A stretch of 64,000 nucleotides of DNA from Campanula takesimana. Its lineage: Eukaryota > Streptophyta > Magnoliopsida > Asterales > Campanulaceae. Of this stretch, positions 11,525-22,867 are shown one piece after another. The position numbers and the translations under genes are program-made. Below the pieces are notes generated by a model, which saw only the letters and a program-made list of their open reading frames with translations, ran no database searches and was not told the DNA's origin. The stretch lies in the NCBI GenBank assembly GCA_026119855.1, contig JAOWBW010000039.1:2170001-2234000 (forward strand), in the 5' to 3' direction. Position 1 is the first letter of the stretch. Each line of letters starts with the position of its first letter.

Positions 11525-11599
11525 AACATGCTCAAGTGGCCCGTCCCTCGAAAGCCACAAAAGTATCACCAAAAACCGAGTTTTCACTCCTCTCCTAGG

Positions 11600-11959
11600 A
11601 ATAACCTGAGCCGAAGCACTTGAAGATTTGGTAGAAAGTGGGAAGGTCCGGCCTTTAGAAGGATACACGCCCAAGAAGATAGCAAGAAATCATGCATTTG
11701 GTGAATGGTGCAACTACCACAAGCATAGCGGTCACACTACCGAAAGATGCTTCATTCTCCAAAACATCATCCAAGATTTGATCGACAATGGTGAATTTAC
11801 TGTGGGTGAAGAGCAACCGTTAGAGAGTGAATACATGCAGGAACTCATCAAAGAAGAGGCTTGATTTTGAAATGGGACTTCAATAAGAGATCATGCCATA
11901 AGGAGAACTACAACGACAAGGATGGAGACAACAATCTCCGTTTCTCTTTCTCTACCTAG
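11600..11959 (+). pseudogene. gag zinc knuckle and C-terminal tail, element A
   Basis: After the capsid deletion, the frame resumes at about 11600. It reads GKVRPLEGYTPKK, CNYHKHSGHTTERCF (knuckle, about 11710-11755) and DLIDNGEF, and stops at 11862. A separate frame then gives DGDNNLRFSFST and a stop at 11957. That same tail ends element B gag at 59075. So A keeps the RNA-binding knuckle but lost the capsid, the reverse of B. The knuckle would bind genomic RNA. Confidence 0.75.
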
Positions 11960-12461
11960 TAATAGGAATTAAAAAAAAAAAAAAAAAAAGTCAAGAATCC
12001 TCTAATGTGTGCATTAAGTTTTCTTCCTTCTCATTAATGTCAAAGTTTGAGTCGGTCTTATCAAATAAAATTCGTTCTTGTCCTCATACACTCTTTCAAG
12101 TTGTTCAATTTAATTCTTGGCAAAATGATGAAAAGATGTCTAAACGAGTTTTGGAACGAAGGCCATCACTTGAACGCCTAGGGGCTAAACATTGTGACGA
12201 AGGCGACAACATCAACGACAAATCCAAGACATCAAGCAAGGTGGAACTACAACCATGGAGCAACATCAAGCGAAGTTTTCAAAAGGGGATTAAAAAAAAA
12301 AAAAAGAGCTCGCTAGGTTGACTATTCAAAACAACTTAGGCAAAAGTTAGAGCACAAAAAAAAAATCCCTCAAAGAAGTTCACAACAACATCATTATTCA
12401 ATCATTCCAACGAAGGACAAAACAACATCAACCATCACGAAGAATGGAGCATCCACAGGAA

Positions 12462-12498
12462 CTACGGTGACCTGAGCCTCTACACTGGAGGAACGTAG
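12462..12498 (+). ncRNA. CTACG hairpin, copy A1
   Basis: Outer stem CTACG (12462-12466) with CGTAG (12494-12498). Inner stem CCTC (12477-12480) with GAGG (12488-12491). The flanks read GAACTACG and ACGTAGGCA, as in the other four copies. Confidence 0.55.
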
Positions 12499-13772
12499 GC
12501 AACCTTCGGGTCCGGTCTCATGCAAGAAAGAAGATATGTTTAGACCTAGCGCGTTATGGTGATCGGCCTTCATCTCGAACTTGTCAAGACATCTTTGTAC
12601 GAGTCATTTGCCAATGAATTAATCACCTCAAGATTAAACAACTTTCTTAGAATTGGAATCGCTTTGCGTTCCTTATCGAGTCTAGGGGCTTCTTATCTTT
12701 CAGAAACGCTCCCAGTTTCTTGCAATCAAATTGGGGCTTTCCTTCTCTTCTCTCTTAATGACTTACTTGCCTTCGTGAGTCATTCAAAAATATATAAATA
12801 AACAGAGTCAATACTAAGGACCACTTCCCTAGTCAATTCAATGTCACTCATCATTAGTGACAAAGGGTCTCCACCACAAAATCACATGTCTTATCTCCTC
12901 AGCTAGAGTCAATGCACACTTCCTCATTAATCGAGTCAAAATGAAGACGCAAAAGAGATGCCCGCTAGATTGAAAACCCGAAAGGGCGGTCTAGGAAAAA
13001 AACAGGGTGCGACATAAAAAAAATGAGAGAGAGAGAGTGAGAAGGGAAAAAGAAATGGACATCCCGGCCTCTAAAGAAGACAACTACAGAAGTTCTACAT
13101 TGAATCTCGTCAGCAAGTCAATTCCCCACCTAGTCAACTTTGGAATTGCAAAAGGCTCGACAAGATATGGAACAATCAATGGTCGTTTTGGGTTATTGGC
13201 ATAAGATAATTTGGGGCTTTACATAGAACGGTCTTCACATTCCACCATCTTGAAGCTCGCAAACAACAAGTACGTGACATTTGGGGCTTGGCAATCTCTC
13301 GAAGCTTGGTATCAATAATATTCTCTTGGGGCTTACTCATGTCAACAACAAAAGGCGATTCATTTGAATGGGCCAAGAGCTGATTTATCTTGGGGCTATG
13401 CAAGTCACTCAAAGTTTGGCATCAAAGGCGCTCTAGGGGCTTTATGATCAACAACCCCTGGTATCTCGGCATCGAAAGTCTTTTGGAGCCCCATAATCGA
13501 CAAATCACTTGGGGCTAGACATCAATCTTCGTTGGGCACAACAGTGACAACAGAATTCAAGCGAGGCAATCCGGACTTCGCCCGAACATGATTTGATCTT
13601 GGGTTGGCTTTACAAACACACAATGATTAAAATGGTTCACCCACGAACTAAAAAAAAAGTTTTTTATTTTTCTTTTTCTTTTTTTTTTTTTGTCTCTTTA
13701 CTTGCGTAAAAGTATGTGCTTCATTTTTCTTTGCTCCTAGCTTCTTCCCCAGTGTTCTCCATCATCCTTGAA

Positions 13773-13807
13773 CTACGCTAGTCTGATTCTCTTCAAGAGA
13801 TACGTAG
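13773..13807 (+). ncRNA. CTACG hairpin, copy A2
   Basis: Outer stem CTACG (13773-13777) with CGTAG (13803-13807). The inner stem TCTCTT (13788-13793) pairs with AAGAGA (13795-13800). It has the same outer stem as copy A1 with a different inner stem. Confidence 0.55.
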
Positions 13808-13949
13808 GCATCCTTTTGGCACGACCAACCCAACATCAAAAGTGATCATGCCTCCAACGAAAGTGAAAGCAACTCATCAACATCCAAAGCATGGACATTC
13901 TTCATAAAAGCCACAACATTAGAAATCCATCCCAAGTCAAGCGGCCATG

Positions 13950-14152
13950 GTAAGTGAAGGTATGAACATCCTCCCTCAAAGCTCCATTCAAATCACAACA
14001 CACACAAAAGGCAATTTCTCCATCCTTGCGAAATCTCTCTCTCAAGAAATCTCTGCTTTCCAAATCACATCACACAATCACAATTTTTTCTCGCAATTTC
14101 TATTTCACATCTCACACAAGCACATATATCTGCAAAAGCATACATATAACAG
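13950..14152 (+). other. intron-like segment, element A (203 bp)
   Basis: The donor ATG|GTAAGTGAAGG is at 13950 and the acceptor ATAACAG|GTAC ends at 14152. Corresponding segments with the same borders are in B (62489-62689, 201 bp) and C (54455-54253, 203 bp). Ogre/Tat elements are known to carry a spliced intron. Splicing here is inferred. Confidence 0.5.
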
Positions 14153-14159
14153 GTACAAG

Positions 14160-15570
14160 CATTCGGAAAATGAATTCACAAACGGATTCAGCAACGGGTT
14201 CACAAACGGACTCAGCCATCGGATTCAGAAACAGATTCGACCAATGGATTCACAAAAGGATTCAGTAACGGGTTCACAAACGGACTCAGCCATCGGATTT
14301 ACAAACGGATTCGACAAATGGACTCATAAACGGGTTCAGCAAATGGATTCACAAACGGATTCAGGAATGGGTTCACAAACGGACTCAGCCATCAGATTCA
14401 CAAATGGATTCAACAAATGGACTCATAAATGGGTTCAGCAAATGGATTCATAAACGGATTCAGCAATGGGTTCACAAACGGACTCAACAAATGGATTCAC
14501 AAACGAATTCGACAAATGGACTCACAAACGGGTTCAGCCAATGGATTCATAAACGGATTCAGCAACGGGTTCACAAACGGACCCAGCTATTGGATTAACA
14601 AATGGATTCGACAAATGGACTCAAAAACGGGTTCAGCAAATGGATTCACAAACGGATTCACCAATGGGTTCACAAACGGACTCAGCCATCAGATTAACAA
14701 ATGGATTCGACCAATGGATTCACAAATGGATTCATCAACGGGTTCACAAACGGACTCAACCATCAGATTCAGAAATGGATTCGACCAATGGATTCACAAA
14801 CGGATTCAGCAACGGGTTCACAAACGGACTCAGCTATCGGATTCACAAACGGATTCGACCAATAGATTCACAAACGAATTAAGCAACGGGTTCACAAATG
14901 GGCTCAACCATCGGATTCACAAATGGATTCGACCAATGTATTTAGAAACGGATTCAGCAACGGGTTTACAAACGGACTCAGCCATCAGATTCACAAGAGG
15001 ATTCAACCAATGGATTCACAAACGGATTCAGCAACGGGTTCACAAACAGACTCAACTATCGGATTCACAAATGGATTCGACCAATGGATTCACAAACGGA
15101 TTTAGCAACGGGTTCACAAATAGACTCAACCATCGGATTCACAAACGGATTCGACCAATGGATTCACAAATGGATTCAGCAACGGGTTCACAAACGGACT
15201 CAACCATCGGATTCACAAACGGATTTGACCAATGGATTCACAAACGGATTCAGCAACGGGTTCACAAACGGACTTAGCCATCGGATTCACAAACGGATTC
15301 GATAAATGGACTCACAAACGGGTTCAGCAAATGGATTCACAAACAGACTCAGCCAACGGATTCACAAACTGATTCGACCCATGGATTCACAAACAGATTA
15401 AACCAACGGATTCTCAAACGGATTCGACAAATGGACTCATAATTGGATTAACAAATGGATTCAACAAAACGGATTCCCAATGGATTCAACAAAGGGACTC
15501 ACAAACGGGTTCAACAAATGGATTCACAAACGGATTCAGCAAACGGATTCACAAACAGATTCGGCATACC
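14160..15570 (+). repeat. tandem array of about 12 bp units, element A
   Basis: More than 100 units of the type GGATTCACAAAC / GGATTCAGCAAC / GGGTTCACAAAC / GGACTCAGCCATC, with a higher-order period of about 48-60 bp. Since 12 is a multiple of three, all plus frames stay open for long stretches (for example 14429-15277), giving NGF and HKRI peptides. These ORFs are a by-product of the period. The array occupies the same site as the 19 bp arrays in B and C. Confidence 0.95.
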
Positions 15571-15747
15571 TCTTCTGTAAAAAAAAGTCGCTCACACAGG
15601 GAGCGCACCTCTATCTCTCGCAATTTCAAATTCCTGCTTTCATTGAGTCTTTGCTTTCTTTTCTTTCTTTTTCTTTGTCGATGTCCTCGGCGGTTGTGTT
15701 TCTTTCGTCGACGCGTTTTGCTTTGCAATCCGCGTCGCCGAGGGCTC
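15571..15747 (+). other. element A 3' internal end
   Basis: It contains a CGCTC ACACAGG GAGCG hairpin at about 15591-15607, then T/C-rich sequence and GTCGCCGAGGGCTC directly before the 3' LTR. The latter is the best candidate polypurine region, though weak. The same block precedes the 3' LTRs of B (63715-63863) and C (43560-43686). Confidence 0.6.
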
Positions 15748-17025
15748 TGTAGACACCCCGTCTTGGACCTCTCATGCCCCGATTGCATACATAGTATTTT
15801 TATTTAACTTATTTTCATTAATTTCTGTTACTTCAGTTAAGTTCCTAACTGATTCCGTTAGTTTTGGACTAAAATGCATAACAGAGTTAACTTTTAGGCT
15901 CATTCTGTCATTTTTACCCGCCGGCGCCTCCGGATCTGCTTGTGGGCCCCGCGCGCGTCTCGCGCGCTTCCCATTTTGGCTGTTATGGATTGCACCAAGT
16001 TTCCCTCCTTTTTCTAATTTAAAACCCATCTTTTAATACAAAAACATCTTTCTTGATCATAAACATTTACTAGCTTTATTTTGTAACTCCCAATCCCCCC
16101 CCCCCATTCTAGCCCTTTCTCTAAAATAAATTATTTTCTTTTATTATTATCTTATTTTTGATTGGTTAATTCCATTTCACATGGATTGATCATCTTTTCC
16201 CTCCAACCTTTTACCTATAAAAAGGACCTCCTAGGTTCATTTCAAAAGGGGCTTTTTGGACCCAACTTCTCTTCTCTACAAAAACTATACACAAGTTCTT
16301 GGACTTTGGACACCACTTCTTAGACCTCAAATTTTCTCTACACATACACTATACACAATTCTCTCAAGAATTATTCCTACAAGATTTCTAGCAACAAAAC
16401 TCTACACAAATTGTTTTATAACAATTCCTCTACAACAAACACCATTTTCCCACCAAGTCTAAGGTCCTCTTTCTTAAGGTAGAACTTTACTTTTTCTTCT
16501 TCTTCTTCTTCTTTTATTCATGTCTAGTTAATGTATGCAATCCCCATAAAAGGGAACATGACCTTAAAGGCCACTTCACTATTGAAGTTTGGTCAATGTT
16601 ATCTTCCAACATTCCATTTCTACTTTAATTTCCCCATTTCATATTAATGTAATTGCTAGCATAGTTGTTACATGTAATCTTTAAGCACAAATCAATTTAT
16701 AAAGAATTTTCCCCTTTTCTTTCCATTGTAATTGTTAGCACTTTTATCATATTATTAGAACTTTTAGCATTAGAACACCTTTAGTAGCAAGACTCACGTA
16801 AACGGGGCGGAGTGGGTGTTTAAGTACTTCCCACTCCATCACCTAACCCCCGAACCCTTCTCTCCCGAATCTTTGGTTTCGTAATATTAAAATAGGCTAT
16901 TTCTTTAGGTTTTTCTTATGTTCCCTTAATATCATAGGTGGCGACTCTACAATTAAAACCAAATAGACATCCTAGGATCCTTCCACCGCTCTAGCCAAGT
17001 AGTGGGTTCTCCCGGGGTATCTACA
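15748..17025 (+). repeat. element A 3' LTR
   Basis: TGTAGACACCCCG to CCCGGGGTATCTACA, 1278 bp. It is closely similar to the 5' LTR but with a shorter TCT run (16494-16514), a longer C run (about 16097-16107) and a few small deletions. The difference between the two LTRs would date the insertion. Confidence 0.9.
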
Positions 17026-17236
17026 GCGGACCATTCCCATTGCCATTTTGATTGGGATGTAGACCATTCCTGTTTCCATTTTGATTGGGTTGAGGACTGT
17101 TCCCATTGTCATTCTGGTTAGGACCGGTATTCTGATTCTGTTCAGGGTTAGGACCATTCCTAGTCTGCCCTTGATTATTTTGCGTATCACCTCCCCTATG
17201 CATCTGAACCAGAGTAGCCAACAACGCATCTTGCTG
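17026..17236 (-). pseudogene. gypsy gag fragment, Asn/Gln/Gly-rich
   Basis: On the minus strand it reads LATLVQMHRGGD followed by a low-complexity NQNGNGN stretch. It is the middle of the gag whose capsid part lies at 8084-8692. Element A is inserted at 17025 and a solo LTR at 17237. The frame stays open across this piece. Confidence 0.7.
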
Positions 17237-18599
17237 TGTTGGGTATGCCCACTTATATCTCAGTTTTTAATGTATAGGATTCAATAGATTTAATTGATCC
17301 ATCACCTATGTTTATTCCATGGACTTTAGACCCATATGTAAGAAGTATTTATATTTAATTTTTAGGTAGTCCTTTTGAATAGAATAGGGTTAGTAATAGG
17401 GAAAGGATATCAACATTCAAGAAAATCACAATGTTGAAAGAAGCTACGCACCTATGCGCCTCCATCATTGCACTTCTGCGCTTACTGGCGCGCGCATAAG
17501 TTATGCGCCCCAATGGCTCATTGCGCCTCAGTGATGTAATTCAACACTTGGTGATTTATTGAAGACATGAAGACTTGAAAAAATTCAAACTATGCCGAAG
17601 ATCCAACGGTGGTTAAATAACACGTATGCACCTAGATTTGAGGACACCTGTCCACAACGGTTATATTTATGTTATGTGTCTAACGTCTATAAAAGGACAC
17701 GTGCTCCACTCATCGAGCTCCAGCACATCCGTCCTTTATCATATCCACAAGGGATTTCCAACGGCTAGTTTTTGGGGCTCACCTATAAATACCCCATAAC
17801 TTCAAACGTTTGAAGTTGCTAAGTTGCTCTGAATTTCTCTCTCAAGTATTTGTTGCAGATTTGAAGATTGCTCATAGATTTCCCAGAATTCTCAAGAACA
17901 CCTTCATACCTTCATACTTAGCCCAGATCCTCAAGCAAAAACACTTTAGTTTTCTTGTGCTCTCAATCTCATAGATCTAAAGAGCCTTGATACTAAGAAC
18001 ACACACGCACCTCTTTAAGTTTGATCATTTAGATCTTTCTTTAAGAGATACACCGGTTTTGTCTAGGATTTTTTCTTTCATAGATAATAGATCATGAGTT
18101 AGTATTGAGCTCAAAAGTTGTAATTTGTAATACTCACTCATATTATAAGATCTCTATTATAAATCCAAGACTAACCATCTTGGTAGAGGACGTAGATCAT
18201 TTCCCGATCGAACCTCTCCAAATAGCGCGTACTTACTTATTGTCATTTACTTTCAAGTTTATATCTTAACTCACTATTTGCTTGTTTAATCATTGTAGAT
18301 TGATTGGATTGTATTGTGTTGTGTTTGTTTCTCATTTTCCTTAGTTTCATCTTTCACTCACTTTGAGCCAAAATACTGAGTGTGTGTGCGCCCCCTTTAT
18401 CATAATTTGCGCCTATTTCCATTACTAAATTCCGCTGTGCATCTCACTCACTCACTTAGGCGCATTTCATAACGCTTATTTGATAAAGTGCGCATTTGCA
18501 ATTGGGTTTTTCAAGGGTATGAAAAGAATTTCAAAACAGCTATTCACCCCCCCCCCCTCTAGCTATTTTTATACCCTTGTTGCCCCTTTGGGACCAACA
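17237..18599 (+). mobile_element. copia-type solo LTR, 1363 bp (ATGCGCC family)
   Basis: TGTTGGGTATGCCC to TTTGGGACCAACA, flanked by the perfect 5 bp duplication TGCTG (17232-17236 and 18600-18604). A CACCCCCCCCCC stretch near 18546-18557 followed by CTCTAGC near the 3' end resembles SIRE-type LTRs. The block 17450-17530 repeats ATGCGCC-type motifs that also pepper the SIRE-like element at 19161-27480, so the two are probably the same family. A TATA-like TATAAATACCCC is at about 17784. Confidence 0.9.
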
Positions 18600-18604
18600 T
18601 GCTG

Positions 18605-18745
18605 AGTTCTTATTTGTTCCATTAACCCCTCGGAGTGAGCTCTCATGTTCTGATCCAACCATGCTTGCAGTCCTGTCGGTGGCACAAAACCTTGATTACC
18701 CTGTTCTTCGGCCATTTCAACTGTTGGTTCTGATTTGATTAACCT
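18605..18745 (-). pseudogene. gypsy gag N-terminus
   Basis: On the minus strand it reads MAEEQGNQGF, PPTGLQAWLDQNM and EGLMEQIRTQH. It continues in frame across the solo-LTR insertion into the piece at 17236. It is the amino end of the gag of the minus-strand gypsy relic. MAEEQ (ATG at about 18715) is the likely start. Confidence 0.65.
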
Positions 18746-19160
18746 TCCCTTTCTCTTTCGTACTGCCCTTTTCCAACAAGCCAGAACTGAATCTGAAAGG
18801 GTAGGGGATGAAGATCATTTATTATATAGGGTTGGACTTTTGAAAAACTAAGCTTGATTCAAGAGCACACACAAAAGGAATCATCCTAAGAAGCCGGATA
18901 AGTACATTATTTTATTTTGACACATTGTCTTGATTAATCCCTGGAACAGTGGATCCCTTCTCCCGAGTATGAGACCAACGTTTTTCACCTGTACCTATGG
19001 CCATCATAAGCCCCTAGCAAAGGGCCCATAACCTTTCAGGGATCCACCATTCTCTTTGCGCTCTATATGAGAGTCTTTGGCAATTTTGATTCATTCCCAC
19101 TCATTTCGTTTGATGTCCACATTGTGATCATTTTATGATCTTTTGAAGTGAATAGGATTG
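18746..19160 (-). other. probable leader of the minus-strand gypsy relic; no gene
   Basis: 415 bp upstream of the gag start. No LTR, primer site or coding frame is recognisable. The boundary with the copia element is somewhere near 19140-19180. Confidence 0.4.
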
Positions 19161-19181
19161 ATTGAAAATTCCCTCGGAAAT

Positions 19182-20463
19182 GGCAAACTCAAAACCTATG
19201 GCAACTGCAAACTACACTCATATTCCAGTCTTTGATGAAGATCATTTTGACGTATGGAAATTCAGCATCTTGACCCATCTCAGCTCAATCAATGAAAGGC
19301 TTCATGACACCGTGGTTTATGGACCTTACATCCCAATGAAAGCGAATCCAAATCCGCTCACCAACGCTGCTTAACCAATAGTTCAGAAACCAAAGGAAGA
19401 ATGGACTGAAGAAGAAATAATAAGAGTTTCAAATGATGGGAAAGCAAGAAACATTCTCCTAGGCACTCTAAGCACGGCTATGAAACAACAAGTCATGCAT
19501 TGTGCTACCGCCAATGAATTATGGGATGCTATTGAAGAGCATATTGAAGGAGACACTGTTTGCAAAGAGAACAAGAGATACGAAGTACAAAAGAGATTCA
19601 ACAATTTCTCTCAACTCCCCGGTGAAACATAAAGATAGACTTATGAACGCTATTGTGAAATTATCAATCTACGTATTTCACTTGGAAAGAAGTTTTCTAA
19701 TAACGAATTAAATGTTAATTTCCTTGCTGCTTTTGGATCTAGATACCTCCATAAATCTAGCGCCCTTGAAGACGCTGGAACTTTGGATGATTGGACTTTA
19801 AGAAACCTTTATGCAAATCTCAAGGTTTATGAGCTCAAACTTTAGCGCAGTGAAACTGAAGGAAAGTTAAAGTCCATAGCAATGGTGGCGCAAAGAGAGG
19901 AAGCGCCCGTGGAGAAAAGTTCTGACCCCAAAATTTCTACTTCTGAGTTATTGGATATGGATGATGAAGACGTCGCTTTATTTGTGAAGAGATTCCAGAA
20001 GTTCAGAAAATTCTCAAAACCCGGATCAACCAGTAATGCTCAAGGATCTACTAGCAGAGCTCCTTCAAAATTCATAAGGAACAGTGATTCAAAAAGGAAA
20101 GAAGACCTTATTTGTTTTAATTGCAGGAAACCAGGACATTTTGCATCAAGCTGCCCAATTCCCAAGTTCGAGTACATGCAGAAAAAGAGCAGCCACACTC
20201 CTAAATTCAATCGTCACAAAGGAATGGTTGTTGAGGAAGAATCTCCATCAAATGATCGTAATACGTGGATTGAAACAGACTCGGAAGAGAGCGATGAAGA
20301 TTTAGATGATGGACTCGTGTGCTTGGTGGCAAAAGATGAAGATGATTATGATTCTAATGATGACTACTCAAAAGATCTTCCTAATATGAAGATCTTGAAT
20401 AAACCAGTTAAAAAAATCTGCAGGTTATCAAGAGGTCAAAAAGAAGAAAGGACCAACCATTAG
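19182..20463 (+). pseudogene. copia gag with CCHC knuckle
   Basis: The likely start MANSKP (19182) is followed by HIPVFDEDHFDVWK, the usual copia gag opening, and GPYIPM. A stop comes at 19373 and further stops near 19632 and 19844. The frame then reopens at 19882 and runs to 20463, with YVKRFxKF-like helices and a CFNCRKPGHFASSCP knuckle (about 20115-20160) followed by a strongly acidic stretch. Gag forms the virus-like particle and the knuckle binds RNA. At least three in-frame stops make it a pseudogene. Confidence 0.85.
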
Positions 20464-21187
20464 TGAGCTAGTTTAACAAGGATGTCTTACTCCGGTTCAA
20501 AGCGATGTCGGATTGCTATTCTCCAGATGTGATCTGAGTGCAAGAAGCAAGCTCAAAAAAGGAGATTACATTAAACCACAAGTTACACTACCTATTCCTA
20601 AAATCAATCATGATGAAGACATTGTAAAGCAAGAAAAGTTATTCAAAGAGGCTGAAAAGGTAATCAGTCGATTTAGTGATATGAAGGAAGCTTTAGCACT
20701 ATCATGTGATGAAATTTCCCAGCTTAAGACCGAGAAATCTCTATTAAAATATGAACTCACCCTTCTTAAGGAGCATAAAAAGAGCATGACTCTTCTTATT
20801 GATAAAAACACTTATCTAACAGAATATAACTCACTGCTTAAAGTTCAAAATGATGAATTGGTTACTCAAATCATTGATCTTAAAAAGATTACAAATGAGT
20901 GGTCCAATTCTCGTGTTACTATGGACAGTATCTTTGAGTCCCAAAAAGCCAGTGGTGATAAAGGAGGCTTGGGATTCACATCAACTAGTGACAACTTTAA
21001 GTATGATGTCTGTGCTGAAAGAGACAGTAAATTTACACCTCAGCAAACTCGTGAAATTCCCAAGGAGAAACATTCTAATTCAATGGGTAAAGGACAGGAA
21101 CAAGTCAAAATACAAACATTCCATTATGTCTACCCAACGAATCAATTTAGGAAAGCTAAAGGGAAGGAAATAGCTACAGATGGATAA
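20464..21187 (+). pseudogene. copia gag C-terminal coiled-coil region
   Basis: The 224-residue ORF (20513-21187) is Lys/Glu/Leu-rich, with heptad-like stretches such as EISQLKTEKSLLKYELTLLK and NSLLKVQNDELVTQI. A coiled coil between the gag knuckle and the protease is usual in SIRE-like elements. It is followed by GCGCCT-rich sequence (21218-21310) that breaks the frame. Confidence 0.7.
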
Positions 21188-21608
21188 TCCTCTAGCAAAA
21201 TCATTCTTGAAACAAGGCGCGCTCCATCTACGAGCGAACATCATGCGCCTAGGAGCCACGCGCCTCATCGCCGTGCGCCTCCTAGTCCTATACACACTCC
21301 TAGAAAAAGCGCTCCAAAATTTTAAAAGAAAGATTTTGTTAAGGCTAGTTCATTTAACCCAAAGAAGAATGCTATCCCAAAGAAATGTAAGGAGTTTGTG
21401 AAAACTCACGTGATTGGTGGCTTTCATCATTGTTCAATTTGTGATTGTTTAGGTTATAAGGCTGTGGAATGCCTTTTGCAATTCACTCCCAATGCCAAAG
21501 GACGTAAAAATCCTAAGGTCAAGCAAGAGTGGGTTGTCAAGAGTTGCTAACTCTAGGACCCAAAAATGAATAAAGGGGACCTGCTTTACTGTTTATATTT
21601 CAGGTTCT
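21188..21608 (+). other. copia gag-pol junction, broken
   Basis: Several ATGCGCCT and CGCGCCTC motifs (21218-21310), then stretches reading VKTHVIGGFHHCSICD (CCHC-like, about 21395-21445) and a stop near 21548. There is no continuous frame. Confidence 0.5.
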
Positions 21609-22253
21609 TTGCTTCACGGCTGGATCTTCAAAAGTAAAACGTATGAATGGATTCTCGACAGTGGATGTTCTAGACACATGACTGGAGATGAATCTTTACT
21701 TGAATATGTTCATGAAGAAAGAGGTCCCTCAGTAAATTTTGGTGATAATAACAAAGGACAAGTTGTAGCATATGGTAAGCTCAAGAAGGACAAAGTGTGC
21801 ATTGAGAGAGTCTCTCTTGTTGAAGGACTCAAGCACAATTTATTATCTATATCTCAATTCTGCGACAAAGGATTAGAATGCCATTTTACTTCAAAGAAAT
21901 GTCTTATCAAGGATGGCAAATCTGGAGCTACATTAATCACTGTATATCGTAAGACAAATATTTATATTATTGATTTCCAAAATATGAACTCTAGTACTAA
22001 TCTTTGTTTTGTAGCTAAAAGTGTGAGCGAAAATAGTTGGCTGTGGCACAAGCTCTTAAGTCACTTGAACTTCAAGTATCCATTTAAACTCAGTAGGAAT
22101 AATCTTGTTAAAGGACTTCCCAAGGTTGCTGATCATCATGACAAGAAGTGCGCCGCGTGTCAACTTGGCAAACAACCGAAGCAGTCTTTCTCCAGCAAGA
22201 CAAATCCCTCAACTACTAGATGTTTGCAACTGCTGCACATTGATCTTTTTTGA
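21609..22253 (+). pseudogene. copia protease and integrase N-terminus
   Basis: WILDSGCSRHMTG (about 21648) is the copia aspartic protease active site (DSG), followed by VNFGDNNKGQV and LLSISQFCDKG. The integrase zinc-binding region follows: WHKLLSHLNF, then CAACQLGKQ at about 22150. The frame ends at LLHIDLF, whose Asp is the first catalytic residue of the integrase core; TGA follows at 22251. The protease matures the polyprotein. The integrase inserts cDNA. Confidence 0.9.
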
Positions 22254-22867
22254 CCAGTTACCACTGCAAGTATTAGAGGAAACAAGTATACTCTAGTTGT
22301 GGTGGATGATTACTCAAGATACATGTGGGTAGAAATAATGATTACTAAAGACAATTGTTATGACATTCTAACCACCTTATTCAGACTGCTCTAAACCCAA
22401 AAAGAAAATGACATCGTTAGACTTCGATCCGACAATGGAATAGAATTCAAGAACAACGGTAATGCTTGATACTGTGAAGATCATGGGATAGATCATAACT
22501 TCTCAACTGCTGGAGTTCCTCAACAAAATGGCATTGTGGAAAGAAGAATAGGATGTTGATTGAAGCAGGAAAGACGATGATAACTGAAGCTAAATTGCCT
22601 AAGTACTTTTGGGAATAAGCTGTCAATACTGCATGTTTTACTCAAAATCGTTCCCTCATCAATAAACTTCACAACAAGACTCCGTATGAACTTTGGCGTG
22701 GTAGAACTCCCAAAATTGCATTCTTCAAGATCTTTGGTTGCAAATGTTATATCCTCTAGAACGGAAACGAACATAGAGGTAAATTCGATGCCAAAGCCGA
22801 CGAAGGTATTTTTGTTGGGTATGCCAAACATTCTAAATATTTTCGCGTTTTTAATAGATCAACATTA
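22254..22867 (+). pseudogene. copia integrase core, interrupted
   Basis: The reading after the stop is YTLVVVDDYSRYMWV (22292), then RLRSDNGIEFKN (second catalytic Asp, about 22420) and FSTAGVPQQNGIVERR (catalytic Glu, about 22540). The linker to RT includes NKTPYELWRG-like sequence and PKADEGIFVGYAK-like sequence in a shifted frame. Stops are at about 22393, 22468 and 22618 and there is a frameshift near 22552. All three catalytic positions survive, but the frame does not. Confidence 0.85.

Larger units (their letters stand above)
11960..13949 (+). other. element A non-coding body with GGGGCTT motifs
   Basis: About 2 kb without a credible gene in place of pol. It holds A-runs (11971-11989, 12291-12304), the two CTACG hairpins listed separately, and repeated GGGGCT(T) motifs, for example near 12180, 12685, 12733, 13212, 13283, 13330, 13392, 13434 and 13513. 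It is collinear with 59078-62488 of element B, with deletions. Short ORFs are not conserved. Confidence 0.65.
8693..17025 (+). mobile_element. element A: complete non-autonomous gypsy retrotransposon
   Basis: An 8.3 kb unit with LTRs at 8693-10032 and 15748-17025, a TGG primer site after the 5' LTR and only gag remnants inside. There is no protease active site, RT, RNase H or integrase anywhere between the LTRs. It sits inside the minus-strand gag of another gypsy element. The flanks are ATGGA and GCGGA, so a 5 bp target duplication is only partly visible. Internal order: leader with hairpin, gag N-terminus, zinc knuckle, long non-coding region with GGGGCTT motifs and two hairpins, intron-like segment, tandem array, terminal hairpin. 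It would need Pol from a relative in trans. Confidence 0.9.

Noticed and set aside
14429..15277. A 282-residue open frame with NGF/HKR repeats, plus similar ORFs at 13947-15305 and 62817-63518
   Set aside because: Open only because the tandem unit is a multiple of three or lacks stop codons. The frames are not kept between elements A, B and C.
8688..17030. Target duplication of element A
   Set aside because: The flanks are ATGGA and GCGGA; only three of five bases agree, so I do not claim it. The element borders rest on LTR ends and the primer site.
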